The notes beneath the pieces are model-generated. The model was not told where the DNA came from. It worked only from the letters and a program-made list of their open reading frames with translations, and did not search any database. Made by a program: the position numbers and the translations under genes. This document shows, in pieces, positions 12,293 through 24,071 of a stretch of 64,000 nucleotides of DNA (position 1 is the stretch's first letter; the number at the start of each line of letters is the position of its first letter). Origin of the DNA: Eleusine coracana subsp. coracana (lineage: Eukaryota > Streptophyta > Magnoliopsida > Poales > Poaceae). Where the stretch lies: positions 1,860,001 to 1,924,000 of the forward strand of contig CM064422.1 of NCBI GenBank assembly GCA_032690845.1, written 5' to 3'.

Positions 12293-15200
12293 ATGGGCGG
12301 GCCGAGCGGGAGCGGCGGGCGGAGGTGGGCGCGGCGGTCGTGCCGGACCGGAGGAGGAGGAGGCGGGGTCGTGAGGCGGACGGTGGCGGCGACCCCGTCG
12401 ACGGCGAGCGGCGTCAGCGCGGCCCGGCGACGAACGGAAGGTCAGAACCAGCTGCTGCTTCCGAAACGGAATTCGATGTCTCTGTGTTCGCTAGTTTCAA
12501 TTTCGCGATTGATTTGAGCCCGGAATTCGCGTGTCGTTTCTGGTTGATTCCGCGCATGGTGGGTGGCGCTCGCTTCGCTCCCACCTTCCAGCTACAGGAA
12601 CGGTACTCCAGGTTGTTAAGGGGGTCGGTGCTGCTCAATTCGTTTCCGCTTTTCGGTTATCTGTTTGCTTGACGCTCCGCGCATGATAGTTTGAGAAGAT
12701 CATCATGCAGGAAGTAGTAGTACAGCGAAGCATCTTTCCATTTATTTCCTGTATTTGTAATGTTCCCCGTACTGGTCCGAGGAACATGAATAAGGGGAGA
12801 GAGATCATTGAAAATTTCAAATAGCACAAGTTATATCTATATAAAATAATGGGGTTGCGTACAATTTCAGACAAATGTGGAGGATTAGTTAGTGCTGTTA
12901 TCCCTTTTCTTATCGGGTCGAAAGTCCAGTCATGATTGTGCTCTAGAAAAATCACGTAGATGCACGATAGATATTATAACCGAGCACGTATACCGAATTG
13001 GATGGTTGCAGCCAAACTTGGTCAATGGTTCATCGATTTCCTTTAGTTCTTCCTTTAGGGACAAGCAAATGCGACATGTTTTTGATTTATGAGTCGATTT
13101 CATCACGAGTGATTTACATGTTCGAGTGGTTCCTGTTGTTGTGCAGCTAAAGAAAAGCCTGATTGATTTCGAGTTGACCCGTTCTTGTTTTGCTTCCTGA
13201 CTTGTACCCAGGGTTTGCTCACGTGGACAAGCAACGCCGTGTTTGTGGAGTATCATCTGATTTCAGGTGTAGCACTGGATCCACATCACAAGATGATAGC
13301 GTAAGTTGTTCAGATGCCCGCTATTCTCTTAACAGTCCCTCCATTTGGAATTTTCTCTCCCTGCAATATACTTTTACAACTCTGCTTCAACTGGCCTGTT
13401 TTTGTCCCTCTTTTCATATGTAAGTTTGTTCTTACAGCTTTCGCGGGATGTGGGGGAATTTAAACGTAAGAGCTCTCACAGAAATTCTGTAAGATATATC
13501 CCTGGCATACAGAGAAATGTACCAGAAATTGCTCAGCCGCGACCTTCAGTGATGGAAGAATTGCATGATTTTGATGGCACAAGTGGAGGTCTGATAGATT
13601 CTTTGTCACGGTCAAGACACAATGGAATATCCACTAGTAAAGAGTTGCTTCATGTGAGAAGCAATGTTTCAGGATTGCACACTCAGCCTATATATCGTAT
13701 CATGAATCAGAGCAACAGTGTGAAGAATCCTCCAACTGAAAAGAGTTGTGGCAATATGAGTGATTTCAGACATCAACTGGTCCGAAATGCTGAAAGATCA
13801 GCTTCAGCAAAGATGGGTTCACCACGTGCAAATAGTTCCCTTTCTGAGAAAATGTCGTTGCTACGTGAGCTACAGAAGTGTGGTAATTATCAGAGGCGAA
13901 ACCGCATCACTGCTTTGAGTCAGAGACATAAAATTGTGAATGCTAAAGAAAACAACCTGTTAAGTAAAGGGAAGGTTCATGACCAGCCTGATTTCTCATT
14001 GGGAAGACAGTCGAAGGCTATGTTAGATAATGCATTAGTTCGACAAAATCAACTGTGCTTTTCAGAATCACTTAATCAGAAAACGGTTGAAGTTGAACAA
14101 CCATGGAGTTCTACGTGCAGCTCTACATCTGGTGACAGCATAGATGATTTCCAAGTATCGTCATCAAGTGTTACCAGTGATAACTCCAATTTATCATCTC
14201 TGGGTGTAATAGCTAAGGATCAATGGAAGATGACTTTCAAGAAGGTATGTGGCAGTTGCTTGCGAATTTTATTGATGATACTGCAATTCATAGATGCATA
14301 TAAATTTTTGCAAGTTTGTAAAATAGGAAAGATCCACTAGATATTTATTTTGCTCGGTTCCTTGTGCTGTATTTTTTTAAAGAAAAAAAAAAACTAGAGA
14401 GTCCTACGGACAGTTCCATAAAAAAATAATTGAAGAACATTACACTGTACTAAGATACGACTACCGTGTTTATTTGGTTTTGCTTTTCCACGACCTGATG
14501 GAAACCCAACCTCGTGCTATTTTGTTTTCCAGGTATACTGCCCTCTTGCTGCACGCCTAGAATCTACAGCTGTCATTTACCGCAAAGAGATAGGTCAGGC
14601 TAGCCCAGTATCTGTTCTTGAACCTCTATCAGAAGATTGCTCTGATTCTGAAAACATGAAGCGGGAGCCAGCAGATCCATATGGTTCGTGACTATGCCTT
14701 GATGCATTACTTTGTGAATATTATAGCCTTGTTATGTATTTTTTGTGTTAATCATAGCTAATGTATATACTGCCTCCTCAATTTAGATCTCCAGCTGAGA
14801 CTTGAGCTTGTCAAATTTCCACCCTTGGAAACTGCCGCATTAGCAAGTAGCATTGGTGGATCAAGTGACATCTTGTCCTCTGAAATGAAGTTGAGTAACG
14901 ATGAACCCATCGAGCTGGTTGAAGATATCCTTGAAGAATTTGAAGATGAAGAGGAAAGGGACTTTTCTTACCTTCTGGATATACTAATTGCTTCTGGTAT
15001 TCATGGCACTACTGAGGATCAGCTGTACAAGGTGTGTCAGTCTCTTGACTGTCCTGCAGGTTATGATGTATTTGAGAAGCTTGAAAAGAAGTACACCAAA
15101 GTTGTTCAATGGTCAATATCAGACAGGAAGCTTTTGTTCGACATGGTGAACACAATATTGTCGCAAATCCTTGCTCCATGCTTGAACATGCAACCTTGGG

Positions 15201-15442
15201 TAAATACTGCTAGGAACTTGGCTCCATTATGGGGCTCAGAAGGTCTCTTGGAAAAAGTCTTGCAGGTGTTGACTCAGAAACGGGAAGAACTGGAACTCTG
15301 TAAACCTAAGCCTGAGAGGAAAGCACTTGATAAGATGTGGCCAGATCTAGCAGATTGCATTGACAGGGTAGGACGTGACATTGAGAAAATGATAAAAGAT
15401 GATCTTTTGGAAGAATTGCTTTTGGAGCTGCTGTCCAGTTAG
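12293..15442 (+). CDS. DUF4378-domain protein (TRM/LONGIFOLIA-like)
   Basis: Five exons give a 616-residue protein: 12293-12440, 13212-13300, 13438-14244, 14533-14683 and 14787-15442, all GT/AG and in phase. The C-terminal part is the DUF4378 domain: acidic DILEEFEDEEERDFSYLLDI, then RKLLFDMVNTIL, WPDLADCIDRVGRDIEKMI and the leucine-rich end LLEELLLELLSS. Before it comes SPVSVLEPLSEDCSDSEN, the conserved PVSVLEP motif of TON1-recruiting-motif (TRM) proteins. In plants these bind microtubule/TON1-PP2A complexes and affect cell shape and division plane. The middle is low-complexity and serine-rich (about residues 80-340). The first exon is very GC-rich (MGGPSGSGGRRWARRS) and its ATG is the least certain part. 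Exon 2 (GFAHVDKQRRVCGV) supports the join. Which TRM subgroup it belongs to is unclear. Confidence 0.82.
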
Positions 15443-16536
15443 GTTTCCACGGTCCTAGTAGGTTTTTCATTGTTGCAGGCCCCTTGTTTTGTTATGGTTG
15501 TAGTCAGTTGTAATTGTTTTGTTGTCCTTAGAACACGTTGTTCGTTTTTGCTAAAGCAGTGGTTGATGGGTTTTTGGTAGTCGCCGTGCTTCCGGTGGTG
15601 ATACGAATGTTATAGTGTTGGATTAGGCCAGTTATATAGCAAATTCTTTTTGCCTAGGAAAAGGTACATGTCGAAGCGGAATGTGTAAGCATTGAAGTTT
15701 GTTGATTTGTTTAGGCTATGAGAAGTTTGTAAATGAGGGGAAATTGTAGTGGCAGACATCATATTGTTCTTGAAAGGAAGAATGATGGACATGCTATTTT
15801 GGACACCTTTAAGGTAAACTTTGATCCATGAATATGATCATTTCACCTTAAATAAATGTTTCTCAGTGGTAGCATAACAAATATTTCGTTGTGGCTGGCA
15901 ATAGATCGGTATATAATCATTAAATCAAAGACGCGGAGTTACTTGGCAAAAATTTCTGAACTAACCTGAATGAACAAACTTCTGATAATTTACAATACAG
16001 TGGCACCTGATCAGCGTTCTGGTGAGGCTGGTACCCAAAGTAGTCCGGTTCCAGTCACAGCGAACCTTGATCGTGAAAGATCCTTCGGCGGTTCACTTCG
16101 GTGGTGACATTGTGTTGTGTTCTGTGTTTTCCAGCCTAGCTTCCTCGCGCAAACACGATGCAAAGCATAGCTTGCCTGGTTTGGTGGAATTGAATGGTAG
16201 CTTGACCTCGCACCAAAACTGGTAATTGGTTCGCCACGTCATGTCAATTAATCCCAACTACCCCTAACTATGCCCTGGCAAACAACCAAATATTGCAGGG
16301 TTGCCACGATGCCGTCACCTATCTTCACCCGACGTAATGCAAAGTGCCAAAATCCACACAAGTACACGATCCTCACGGCATCTTTTATTCTTGGATAACA
16401 CTGGCCGGCATGCCGGTCAAATGATACATCTGATCCCAAGTACTATCAGTAAGTTCAGAAAGCTTCATTTGACTTTCAGCTACGTGGAAAAAAGGTGTGG
16501 CATACCTGCAATTTTAAACTTGAGCCGGTGCTCTTC
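15443..16536. other. 3' region of the DUF4378 gene and chalcone isomerase promoter
   Basis: The left part is the 3' untranslated region. The right part, after about 15900, is the presumed chalcone isomerase promoter. It contains CTACGTGG near 16480, a G-box-like ACGT core of the kind used in light and flavonoid regulation, and CTAACCATCC near 16570, a possible MYB site. These site functions are inference. No gene is seen. Confidence 0.5.
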
Positions 16537-16543
16537 TATATAG
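16537..16543 (+). promoter_or_regulatory. Probable TATA box of chalcone isomerase
   Basis: TATATAG lies about 166 bp upstream of the ATG at 16703. No better TATA-like sequence is nearer. The spacing allows a leader of about 130 bp. Confidence 0.5.
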
Positions 16544-16702
16544 CTTGCTGGTTCGTAGGTCGCATCCCAGCTAACCATCCCGTGCCCTCGCGCGTCTCCG
16601 GCCGGATATCGCAACTACCACCAAGCCCCTTATATCTGTAATCTGTTTACGTTGCATCTGCTCGCAAGCCGCATTCAATTTCTTTACCTGTCCCGTGCAA
16701 CC

Positions 16703-17792
16703 ATGACCGTGTCGGAGGTTGCAGTCGACGGCGTCGTCTTCCCGCCGGCGGTGGCCCGTCCCCCGGGCTCCGGCCGCTCGCACCTCCTCGCCGGCGCAGG
16801 TGCGTTCCGTTCCGTTCCGTGTAATAATAAGTTCAGATTCTGTCAACAAACTGTACTTGCTGCAGAGCAGCATGGCGATTCGATCGTGCCCTCACGTTTG
16901 GCCCGCGCGCGTAGGTGTGCGAGGGATGGAGATCGGCGGCAAATTCATCAAGTTCACCGCCATCGGCGTGTACGTGGAGGACGCGGCCGTGCCTGCGCTG
17001 GCCAAGCGGTGGGCCGGGAAGACCGCCGACGAGCTCGCCGCCGACACCGCCTTCTTCCGCGACATCGTCACGGGTAAGAAGATCGATCGTCAGGATGCGT
17101 CACGCGTTGTTCGAGCGTAACGGGCCAAATTAATTAAAAACCTCGTGGCGTTACGGTTTTTTTGGCTGATGAATTCGCTGCTTCTGTACTATACTACGTT
17201 GCATGTGACGACGACTGGTTGGTGGCCACATATGTATGGCATATATCTCGTGTCGCAGGTGAGTTCGAGAAGTTCACGCGGGTGACGATGATCCTGCCGC
17301 TCACCGGCGAGCAGTACTCGGAGAAGGTGACGGAGAACTGCGTCGCGTACTGGAAGGCCACCGGCGTGTACACGGACGCCGAGGGCGTCGCCGTGGAGAA
17401 GTTCAAGGAGGCGTTCAAGCCCGAGACATTCCCGCCGGGCGCGTCCATCCTCTTCACACACTCCCCTGCCGGAGTCCTCACCGTGAGTACCCACATAAAT
17501 TAGTTCAGTATACGCGTGTCGCATTATCGCATATGAAATCGGATGATGATGGTGACACTCGCTCGTGATCCAGGTCGCGTTCTCCAAGGATTCGTCAGTT
17601 CCGGAGACCGGCGGCGTCGCGATCGCGAACAAGCCGCTCTGCGAGGCCGTGCTGGAGTCCATCATCGGGGAGCACGGTGTCTCACCGGCCGCGAAGCTCA
17701 GCATTGCGACGAGGGTCTCGGGTCTCCTAAAGGAGACCACCCCCGGCGGCGACGCGCCGCCACAGGCGGAGCCTGTCCCCGCTTCAGCGTAA
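16703..17792 (+). CDS. CHI: Chalcone-flavanone isomerase (type I)
   Basis: The enzyme closes naringenin chalcone to (2S)-naringenin, the second committed step of flavonoid synthesis (EC 5.5.1.6), in the cytosol. Four exons give 232 residues: 16703-16799, 16915-17073, 17259-17482 and 17574-17792, all GT/AG and in phase. Known active-site residues are present: Arg35 in VRGMEI, Thr47 in FTAIGVY, Tyr105 and Asn112 in QYSEKVTENC, and Ser189-Ile190 in LESIIG. Ser-Ile at that last position, instead of Thr-Met, is the type I signature and predicts use of naringenin chalcone but not isoliquiritigenin. The acidic, alanine-rich tail (PPQAEPVPASA) resembles cereal CHI. The first three exons are strongly GC-rich. 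The gene looks intact. Confidence 0.95.
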
Positions 17793-17976
17793 GGGAACCT
17801 TGAGGAGAGTCAGTCACGTGATCGACCACCGCGGCATCTGCTACTACTCTAGTGTGGGTGGATCGACATTCGATCGACAGCACCACGCCGGTGGGCTTGA
17901 GTCTTGTTTGTCTGCCTGGAGTTTGTCTTGTTTTTCGATCTATACTGCTAGTTTGTTCTTTTTGTGTGTCACCTTG

Positions 17977-17982
17977 AATAAA
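17977..17982 (+). terminator. Polyadenylation signal of chalcone isomerase
   Basis: AATAAA occurs about 185 bp after the stop codon and is followed by an A-rich run, a plausible near-upstream polyadenylation element. Plant signals are loose, so the cleavage site is not defined. Confidence 0.5.
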
Positions 17983-18178
17983 GAAAAAAACGCACTTGTC
18001 TGGTTGTCTTGTCCCAAAATATAACCATTTCTGAGTTTCTGAGTTCCATCAAAGTCAAACATTTTTAAACTTTCACTAGCAATATTATGATTTTTTTCTT
18101 TCTATTCGAACTGTGAGCCGCTCTCCATCATAATTTAGATTTGTACATTGCATATGTATTTTGGCAGTGCATCTGGTG

Positions 18179-18181
<3 letters not shown>

Positions 18182-18209
<28 letters not shown>
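18182..18209. repeat. (AG)14 microsatellite
   Basis: Fourteen uninterrupted AG units lie just downstream of the plastid S5 stop codon, in or next to its 3' untranslated region. The tract is likely to vary in length between individuals. Confidence 0.9.
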
Positions 18210-18311
18210 CAAATAAACTTGCCAGATTACCCCTTATATAAAAAGAATACAATACAGCAAAAGATAAACCCAAAAGAAAGAACGCTACACATGGGGTTCT
18301 CATCTACTCAA

Positions 18312-21183
18312 TCATTTCCATAGTTCCTCCATAGGAAGCCCGCGTTCCTCAGCGACATCCTTGAATTGCTTCATCATCTGCGTGGCCTTTATAGTAGCTC
18401 TTGCGTTGTTAAGGGGGTTCTTACTCCTCAATTGCTTCCCTAGAGCATTTTCTACCCCAGCCATCTCCAGCACAACCCTGACAGCTCCGCCAGCAATAAC
18501 ACCAGATCCAGGGCAAGCAGGTCTCAACATCACCCTGGCTGCTCCGAAGTCTGCATCAGCTCTGTTGGTAGTGCAGGAAGAAACAAGAGAAGATAGATGT
18601 TTAGAATAGCAACAACATTAGAATACTTAGAATGTACAAACGCAGCTACCAGCCTACCACATAAAGGAATGCGAAACATGGTTCCTGTTACTGCTTCAGT
18701 ACATGGCCATATAAGGTATCCATGTAGCACTAGGCTAGAAAATTTCCAAATGTGCAACATAGCAAGCTCTAGGGGGCTCAAACACATCGGAAGGTACATT
18801 GCAATCAGTCCCAAAAAACCCAGGCATCGACAATGAACATGTACAAGAGAACAATAAATCAACACATACAGGCTTGAAGTTCTGATGTTATAGCTGTTTT
18901 ATGACAAAATTACTAACTCTTTTGAGAATAGGAGCCGAAAAGTGCAAATGCTAACTTTTTCAGATAGAATTGTAAAGCACCAGATGGCTTAGTAAGTACA
19001 AGATTCTAAGGGTCCAATTGACAACTTAATGGATTGTGAGAATAACATTTTGTGCACCGAATTTTGGCACTCGGATAGCTGCATTTTTTTTTCTAAACCA
19101 AATTGCAAACATTAGGTCAAGGGATTCATTCAAATAATTGGGTCTGTGTATAAGTTCCATATTGTTCAAAAATGGCATTGCACAACAGCTCTGAGAAATA
19201 AGGACCAGGTAGCAATCACAAACTGATTCTAAATAACTAAATCAACATCAAAATGGTAAATGAAAGTGCAACAGAACTTCCATGATTTTCCAAGATGGAA
19301 ATTGACATTGCATCCATGTGGAAATATTTCTTTAGTATCTACATAAGATTCAGAAATACTTTTGAAAGATAAAGACACAAAATGTCATACAAAGAGGGTG
19401 ACAAAATACTTTATGTTTAAAATTATTAAATATATACCAAGAGAAGCACACACAAGAAAGGACTAAGCTATAACTAAAATGGATAAAATGTGGTGCAGCC
19501 TCCAATTTACAACTTTTTCAGAACTCAGAAAAATTCCTATGAGAATTTCCATGTAGAAGTTTTGTATCTCATCCAAATTAAAATTACCAGCACCAAAGAT
19601 CAAAAGAGTGCTCTAAAGTGGCTAAATAGAAAAATCTGTCAAGGAAGTCAAAGGGTAACATTACTTTACAGAAAATCAGTACCTTTTTGCATTTTGCATT
19701 GATAAAAAATAAAACAGTTATTGAAGAACATTGCTACAAACAAAACATGATTCATCGCTATATATCATCAAACATGTGTATCAACTTCAATTTAACTTCA
19801 ATAAACTACATAAAAATGGTTGCCCATAAATGCCAGGTTGAGATTTTCTCAGGCATCTTTTCCATGACAACCTAGTAAAGCTACTACAATAAAATAAGAT
19901 TCCAAAAATCTAAAAAAACTTTCATGACACCACAAAATTATGAAACAACATGCTTATAAAAATTAAATTACACAACTAAGGAAATTTAGATAGGCTTATC
20001 CACATGAGAGGAACATTCACGCCATAGAAATGGAAACACAAGTACAAAGGTTATAAATTCACTAGCAAATTTACCATCCAAATGGATGAACAACATATAC
20101 ATCAGAATAACAACTCACTGGCTGTATTAACTACAAATTTGAAAAATTCCCTAATTCGTGTGAGCTACCAAATATCTGCATTATTTGAAAAATGATATTA
20201 CAAGAGTTAGCTGTAACCTATGTTTCTACTACCACTGTTGCCGTTTCTAGCAAGCCAGGAGATGCTTTTTCTAAGGTCTCAACCAGGGAAGAACAATAAA
20301 TCAAAAGCTAGCGTATAACCAGCTTGACTCTATCAATGGGTTAGCACATTTCACCTCAAGTATATGATGCTTGGTATATATAGTGAGACTATCTGTGGAG
20401 TCAGATAACCACCTTGAAAGCAATTCATGGACAAAATGAAGTTTAACAGTTTATGTAATGCTTGACCGCTAGCAATTTCACTTACCTGTGCGGGAAGGTT
20501 GAGTACTTGGTAAGCGGCACTGTGACAAGATTGCGGCGTCCGTTCATGGCGGCCTTGGTGATTGCCTCGGACACCTCCTTAGCCTTGCCAACACCAACGC
20601 CAACATGCCCCTTCATGTCGCCGACGACAACGATGGCGCGGTAGGAGAGCTGCCTCCCTCCCTTGACGACCTTGGTGACGCGGTTAACCTGCACGACGCG
20701 CTCGCTGAAGTCGTCGTTGGGGCGCTGCTCCCGGTCCATATCGATGGGGTCGACAACCTTGACCTCGTAAACGTTGTTCCCTAGCACCGTCTCCCCGCTA
20801 AATGCCGGGCCGTAGAGGGACTCGTACGCCGCAGCCACATCCTCAGGCGACTCCGGTGGAAGCTGGTCGAACGCGGCGGGCTCCACGTAGCCCTCCGGCG
20901 GTGCCGCGAACTGGAACTGGGAGGAGGCGACCGGCTCCGGCCGCGGCTTCTCGTCCTCGTCCTCCTCTTCCGCGCCGGCCTCCGCCTCTCCTTCTTCCTC
21001 GGGAGCGGATTCGTCCCATGAGGATGCCTTGGGGACTGGGAGGAGGAGGCGGCGTGAGGCGGAGGACAGGAGGGACTGGGGACGTAGGCGGAGGCTGACG
21101 GGGAGGGATGAGAGCGTCGCGGTTGCCACAGGTGTGGTGGGGTAGGCGGTAGCCAGTGACATGGCGGTGGTGGCGGTGGCCAT
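18312..21183 (-). CDS. rps5: Plastid 30S ribosomal protein S5, nuclear-encoded precursor
   Basis: S5 is a small-subunit protein that helps decoding accuracy; this is the chloroplast form. Two exons, 21183-20486 and 18561-18312, join in phase to 315 residues, with a 1.9-kb intron. Residues 1 to about 50 are Ala/Ser/Thr/Leu-rich with few acids, a typical plastid transit peptide. An acidic linker follows (EEEGEAEAGAEEEDEDEKPR). The S5 N-terminal domain is seen in ERVVQVNRVTKVVKGGRQLS and VVGDMKGHVGVGVGKAKEV, and the C-terminal domain in GSGVIAGGAVRVVLEMAGV and NPLNNARATIKA. The end, RGLPMEELWK, matches other plant plastid S5 proteins. The GC-rich first exon yields long shadow frames on the opposite strand. 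The gene looks intact and is convergent with chalcone isomerase. Confidence 0.95.
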
Positions 21184-21495
21184 TTTCGAGTTGCGCCCCG
21201 GCGATGCAGGAGAGAGGGAGGATGCCGGAGGCTGTTCAAGTGCGGCGAGGGCGCTGGGAATGGAGAGATTCCCCGTCCCGGCTTATCCCTTCATTATCCG
21301 GTGTTGGAACACGCACGCAGGCAGCATCGTCAGATGCGGGATGGGCTTTTTGGGCCGAACTTGTCAGCTTGCTTTAGGCCCTGGTTAGCGGGAGCCCATC
21401 GCTTCTGAACAACCGGATGGAAGCCACGCGCCGGCCCCCGGCCACCTCAAAACCAGCTCCGCCCCCCAGCGACCCAGCCTGCCCAACGCTGCCAC

Positions 21496-22155
21496 TAGGC
21501 CTGCTAATGGGTTGGGTTGTAATGGGGTTTTCGGGTTGGGTTCCCTTTGGTTTGATGAGAGTGGGTTTGTATAGTTTTTGGGTTGGGTATAAAGTGAAAG
21601 CGGGTTGGAATGGGTAGAGACTTTTCGGGTTGGAATGGGTTGTAACCCATGGGTACTGTGTGGGTCGTCCCATGGTAACAGCGGCAGAGCTCGGCTCGGT
21701 TCAATGACGACGCGACGAAAGGCGGCTTGACGGAGGCGTGGCGCGGGCATGCAGCGAGGATCGACTGCGGCAAGCATAAAATTAAAGGGGCAAGGCTCGA
21801 AGTATAGCGTCGAGACTTAGCGATAGCTCAACATACGGAGACTCGGCGGCGGCGTACGTCTTCGTCATCAACGGCGGCGGTGTACATCCTCGTCTTCGCC
21901 TTCAGCGGCCGAGCTGTTGTGTTGCGTCGTCAACTCGTCTTCGATCGGCTTCAGCAGTTGTGCTGCGGGCAAAACCCACGGCAAACCCATGGGTTCCATC
22001 CATTTATGGGTTGGTTTGGTTTAAACAAAGCTAATGAATGGGGTTGGGTTGGGTCTAATCATTCGTTTTGCGGGGAGGGTGTGGGTTGGGTGCTGGCCTG
22101 ATTAGCTATGGAATGGGGCGGGGGCGGGGTGGGTTTGCGCCCATTAGCAGGCTTA
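21496..22155. mobile_element. Non-autonomous hAT-type element (660 bp, 8-bp target duplication)
   Basis: The element begins TAGGCCTGCTAATGGG and ends with the complement CCCATTAGCAGGCTTA. It is flanked by an exact 8-bp direct repeat, GCTGCCAC, at 21488-21495 and 22156-22163. An 8-bp duplication with short TIRs is the hallmark of hAT transposons. Both sub-terminal regions hold many copies of GGGTTGGG/GGGTTGG (about 21505-21640 and 22000-22130), like the sub-terminal transposase-binding repeats of hAT elements. No transposase is encoded, so it would need one supplied in trans. It lies about 300 bp upstream of the plastid S5 start. Confidence 0.85.
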
Positions 22156-22163
22156 GCTGCCAC

Positions 22164-23698
22164 AACGGCTCAATAAAAACCGATTAAAGAAAAGCCCATC
22201 TGATTATTTTCTTCCTTCAGTCTTTCTTCCTTGTAGCTCCACTAACACGATCGATTGCTAGAAAAAAAAGCGCAATGTTCAAGAAAAAAAAAATGAAATT
22301 ATTCCATCCAATGAAACCAAATGTATTAGCTTATCATATAAATTGTTCCCGATATAGAAAACCATTGTTTTAGATAAAAAATAAATTATTCATCAGATTT
22401 AGATTTGAGTCTCAATTTAGAAAGCAATTTATCACACTGTTCTTTAGCAAGATTCACCAAGCAATAGCAAGATTATTCTAGAGTAGATGAGAATAGAGGA
22501 CCTAAAACAATTTTCAAACAATAGCAGGATTCGCCAAGCATCAAGTTCACCTCTAACATAAAAATCGCCTCCCACAAACAACTCCTTGAACCCTAACCGA
22601 TTTCGGCCCATCCATTCTCATTCTTTACTCATGCCATTATCGATTATGGAGTGAGATACAAAAATTCTGGATCGACTGCACTAGTATTACAAGATTTTAT
22701 GAAACTTGTTGAGAAATGAAGTCGAAGTTCCACTTTTATTGAAAATGTGCTATTACGTACAAATTATATTTATTTATGTGCCCTAATAAAAATGAAAAAA
22801 CATATATTCTACTCTACTCTAACAAAATGAAAAAACATATACTCTACTCTAGATAGCTTGCCTATTCATGAGTTGAGTTGTGAAGTGGGTAACATTGGCT
22901 TATGCACCAAAATATCTAATTACAAAAACATCCACACTTAGATTGGTACAAGAAGAACATTATACGGTCATAAAGTGTAAGGAGTACGTTTGCAAATATT
23001 GCATTACTCATGGATCGTTTTCAAATATATTTATTCATAATGAATGACATTAGAAATTAATATTCATAACCTAATAAAGAATAATGTGTTCTCAACATTT
23101 TTGATGTTTATTATCCAATTGAGTAACAAACAAAAATTTCATATCAAATTGCAAATCAAAGAAGATGCTGCGTTAGCTGGATCAAATGCATCGGTCCTTT
23201 ATATGTGAGCATCTCTAATCCGTGTATGGCACAGTGATCTTTTTCGAAAATGTCAATTAATAGATGATTTGAATATGATAATGTTCTAGAAGTTTATTTA
23301 TTCATCATAATATAAAAGGGCGAAGTTGCAGGAAGACCTTTTTCCTCTCTAGAAAGCGTCATGGAAAATATCAATCAATAGAAGATTCAAGAATATTATA
23401 ATATTTTAGAAGTTTATTTATTCATCATAACATAAGAAGGATGAAGTTGCAGGAACCCTTCCACATGTCACTCAGAGTTACAAGAACCCCCATACCCTAC
23501 AAAGGACCATCGATGTGCCAGGTCATATGGCAATGTGGAGGACGATGATCCATATCTTTTTTCTTCAAGACGAGCAATGATCCTAGGAACGACGAGTCAA
23601 GGAGGTGGGGCTCGTGGTAGTTAGGCCACAGAATCCTATATGATCGATCTTCGTGACGACAACATTTGTTATCGTTCCAGCAGATATTGTGGTAGTTA
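22164..23698. other. AT-rich spacer between hAT and Harbinger elements
   Basis: There is no gene here. Besides the tandem duplication listed separately, a shorter repeat (ATGAAAAAACATATA followed by CTACTCTA) occurs twice near 22790-22852. The DNA looks like old decayed repeat sequence. Confidence 0.5.
23246..23460. repeat. Diverged tandem duplication, unit about 115 bp
   Basis: Two adjacent copies share AAGTTTATTTATTCATCATA, then GAAGTTGCAGGAA, and a similar upstream part (TCAATTAATAGATGATT versus TCAATCAATAGAAGATT). The copies start near 23246 and 23361. They have no coding potential. Confidence 0.7.
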
Positions 23699-24071
23699 GG
23701 CCCTATTTGTTTCAGCTTATTTGTAGCTAGATTATTTAATTTAGATCAAATAATCTAGGAGGGTAAACAAACAAGTCAACTTATTTGATTAGATTAAATA
23801 ATCTAGAGGCTAGATTATCATAATCCAATAAACACCTCAAAAGGTGTTTTTTTTCAACTTATTTGACAAAAGACCCACTACCCTTTTCAACTTAAAGAAA
23901 ATTACCCGCCATGTCATCCACCCCACGTGCTCTGTAGAACTCACGCCGCCACCCGCCTCCTGTTCTTCTTCCTCTCGTTTCTTTTCCATCCTCTTCATCC
24001 TCCTCTCCAACCGATAACCACTCCATTGATTCCTTCAATTTCTCCCCAGATCCGTCGAAAAAACGAATGCA

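Noticed and set aside
18182..18303. Short minus-strand protein with a serine/leucine run near the AG repeat
   Set aside because: The frame is a translation of the (AG)14 microsatellite and flanking untranslated sequence.
21500..22130. Telomere-like or interstitial telomeric repeat from the GGGTT motifs
   Set aside because: The plant telomere unit is TTTAGGG. These are irregular GGGTTGG motifs inside a hAT element with its own TIRs and target duplication.
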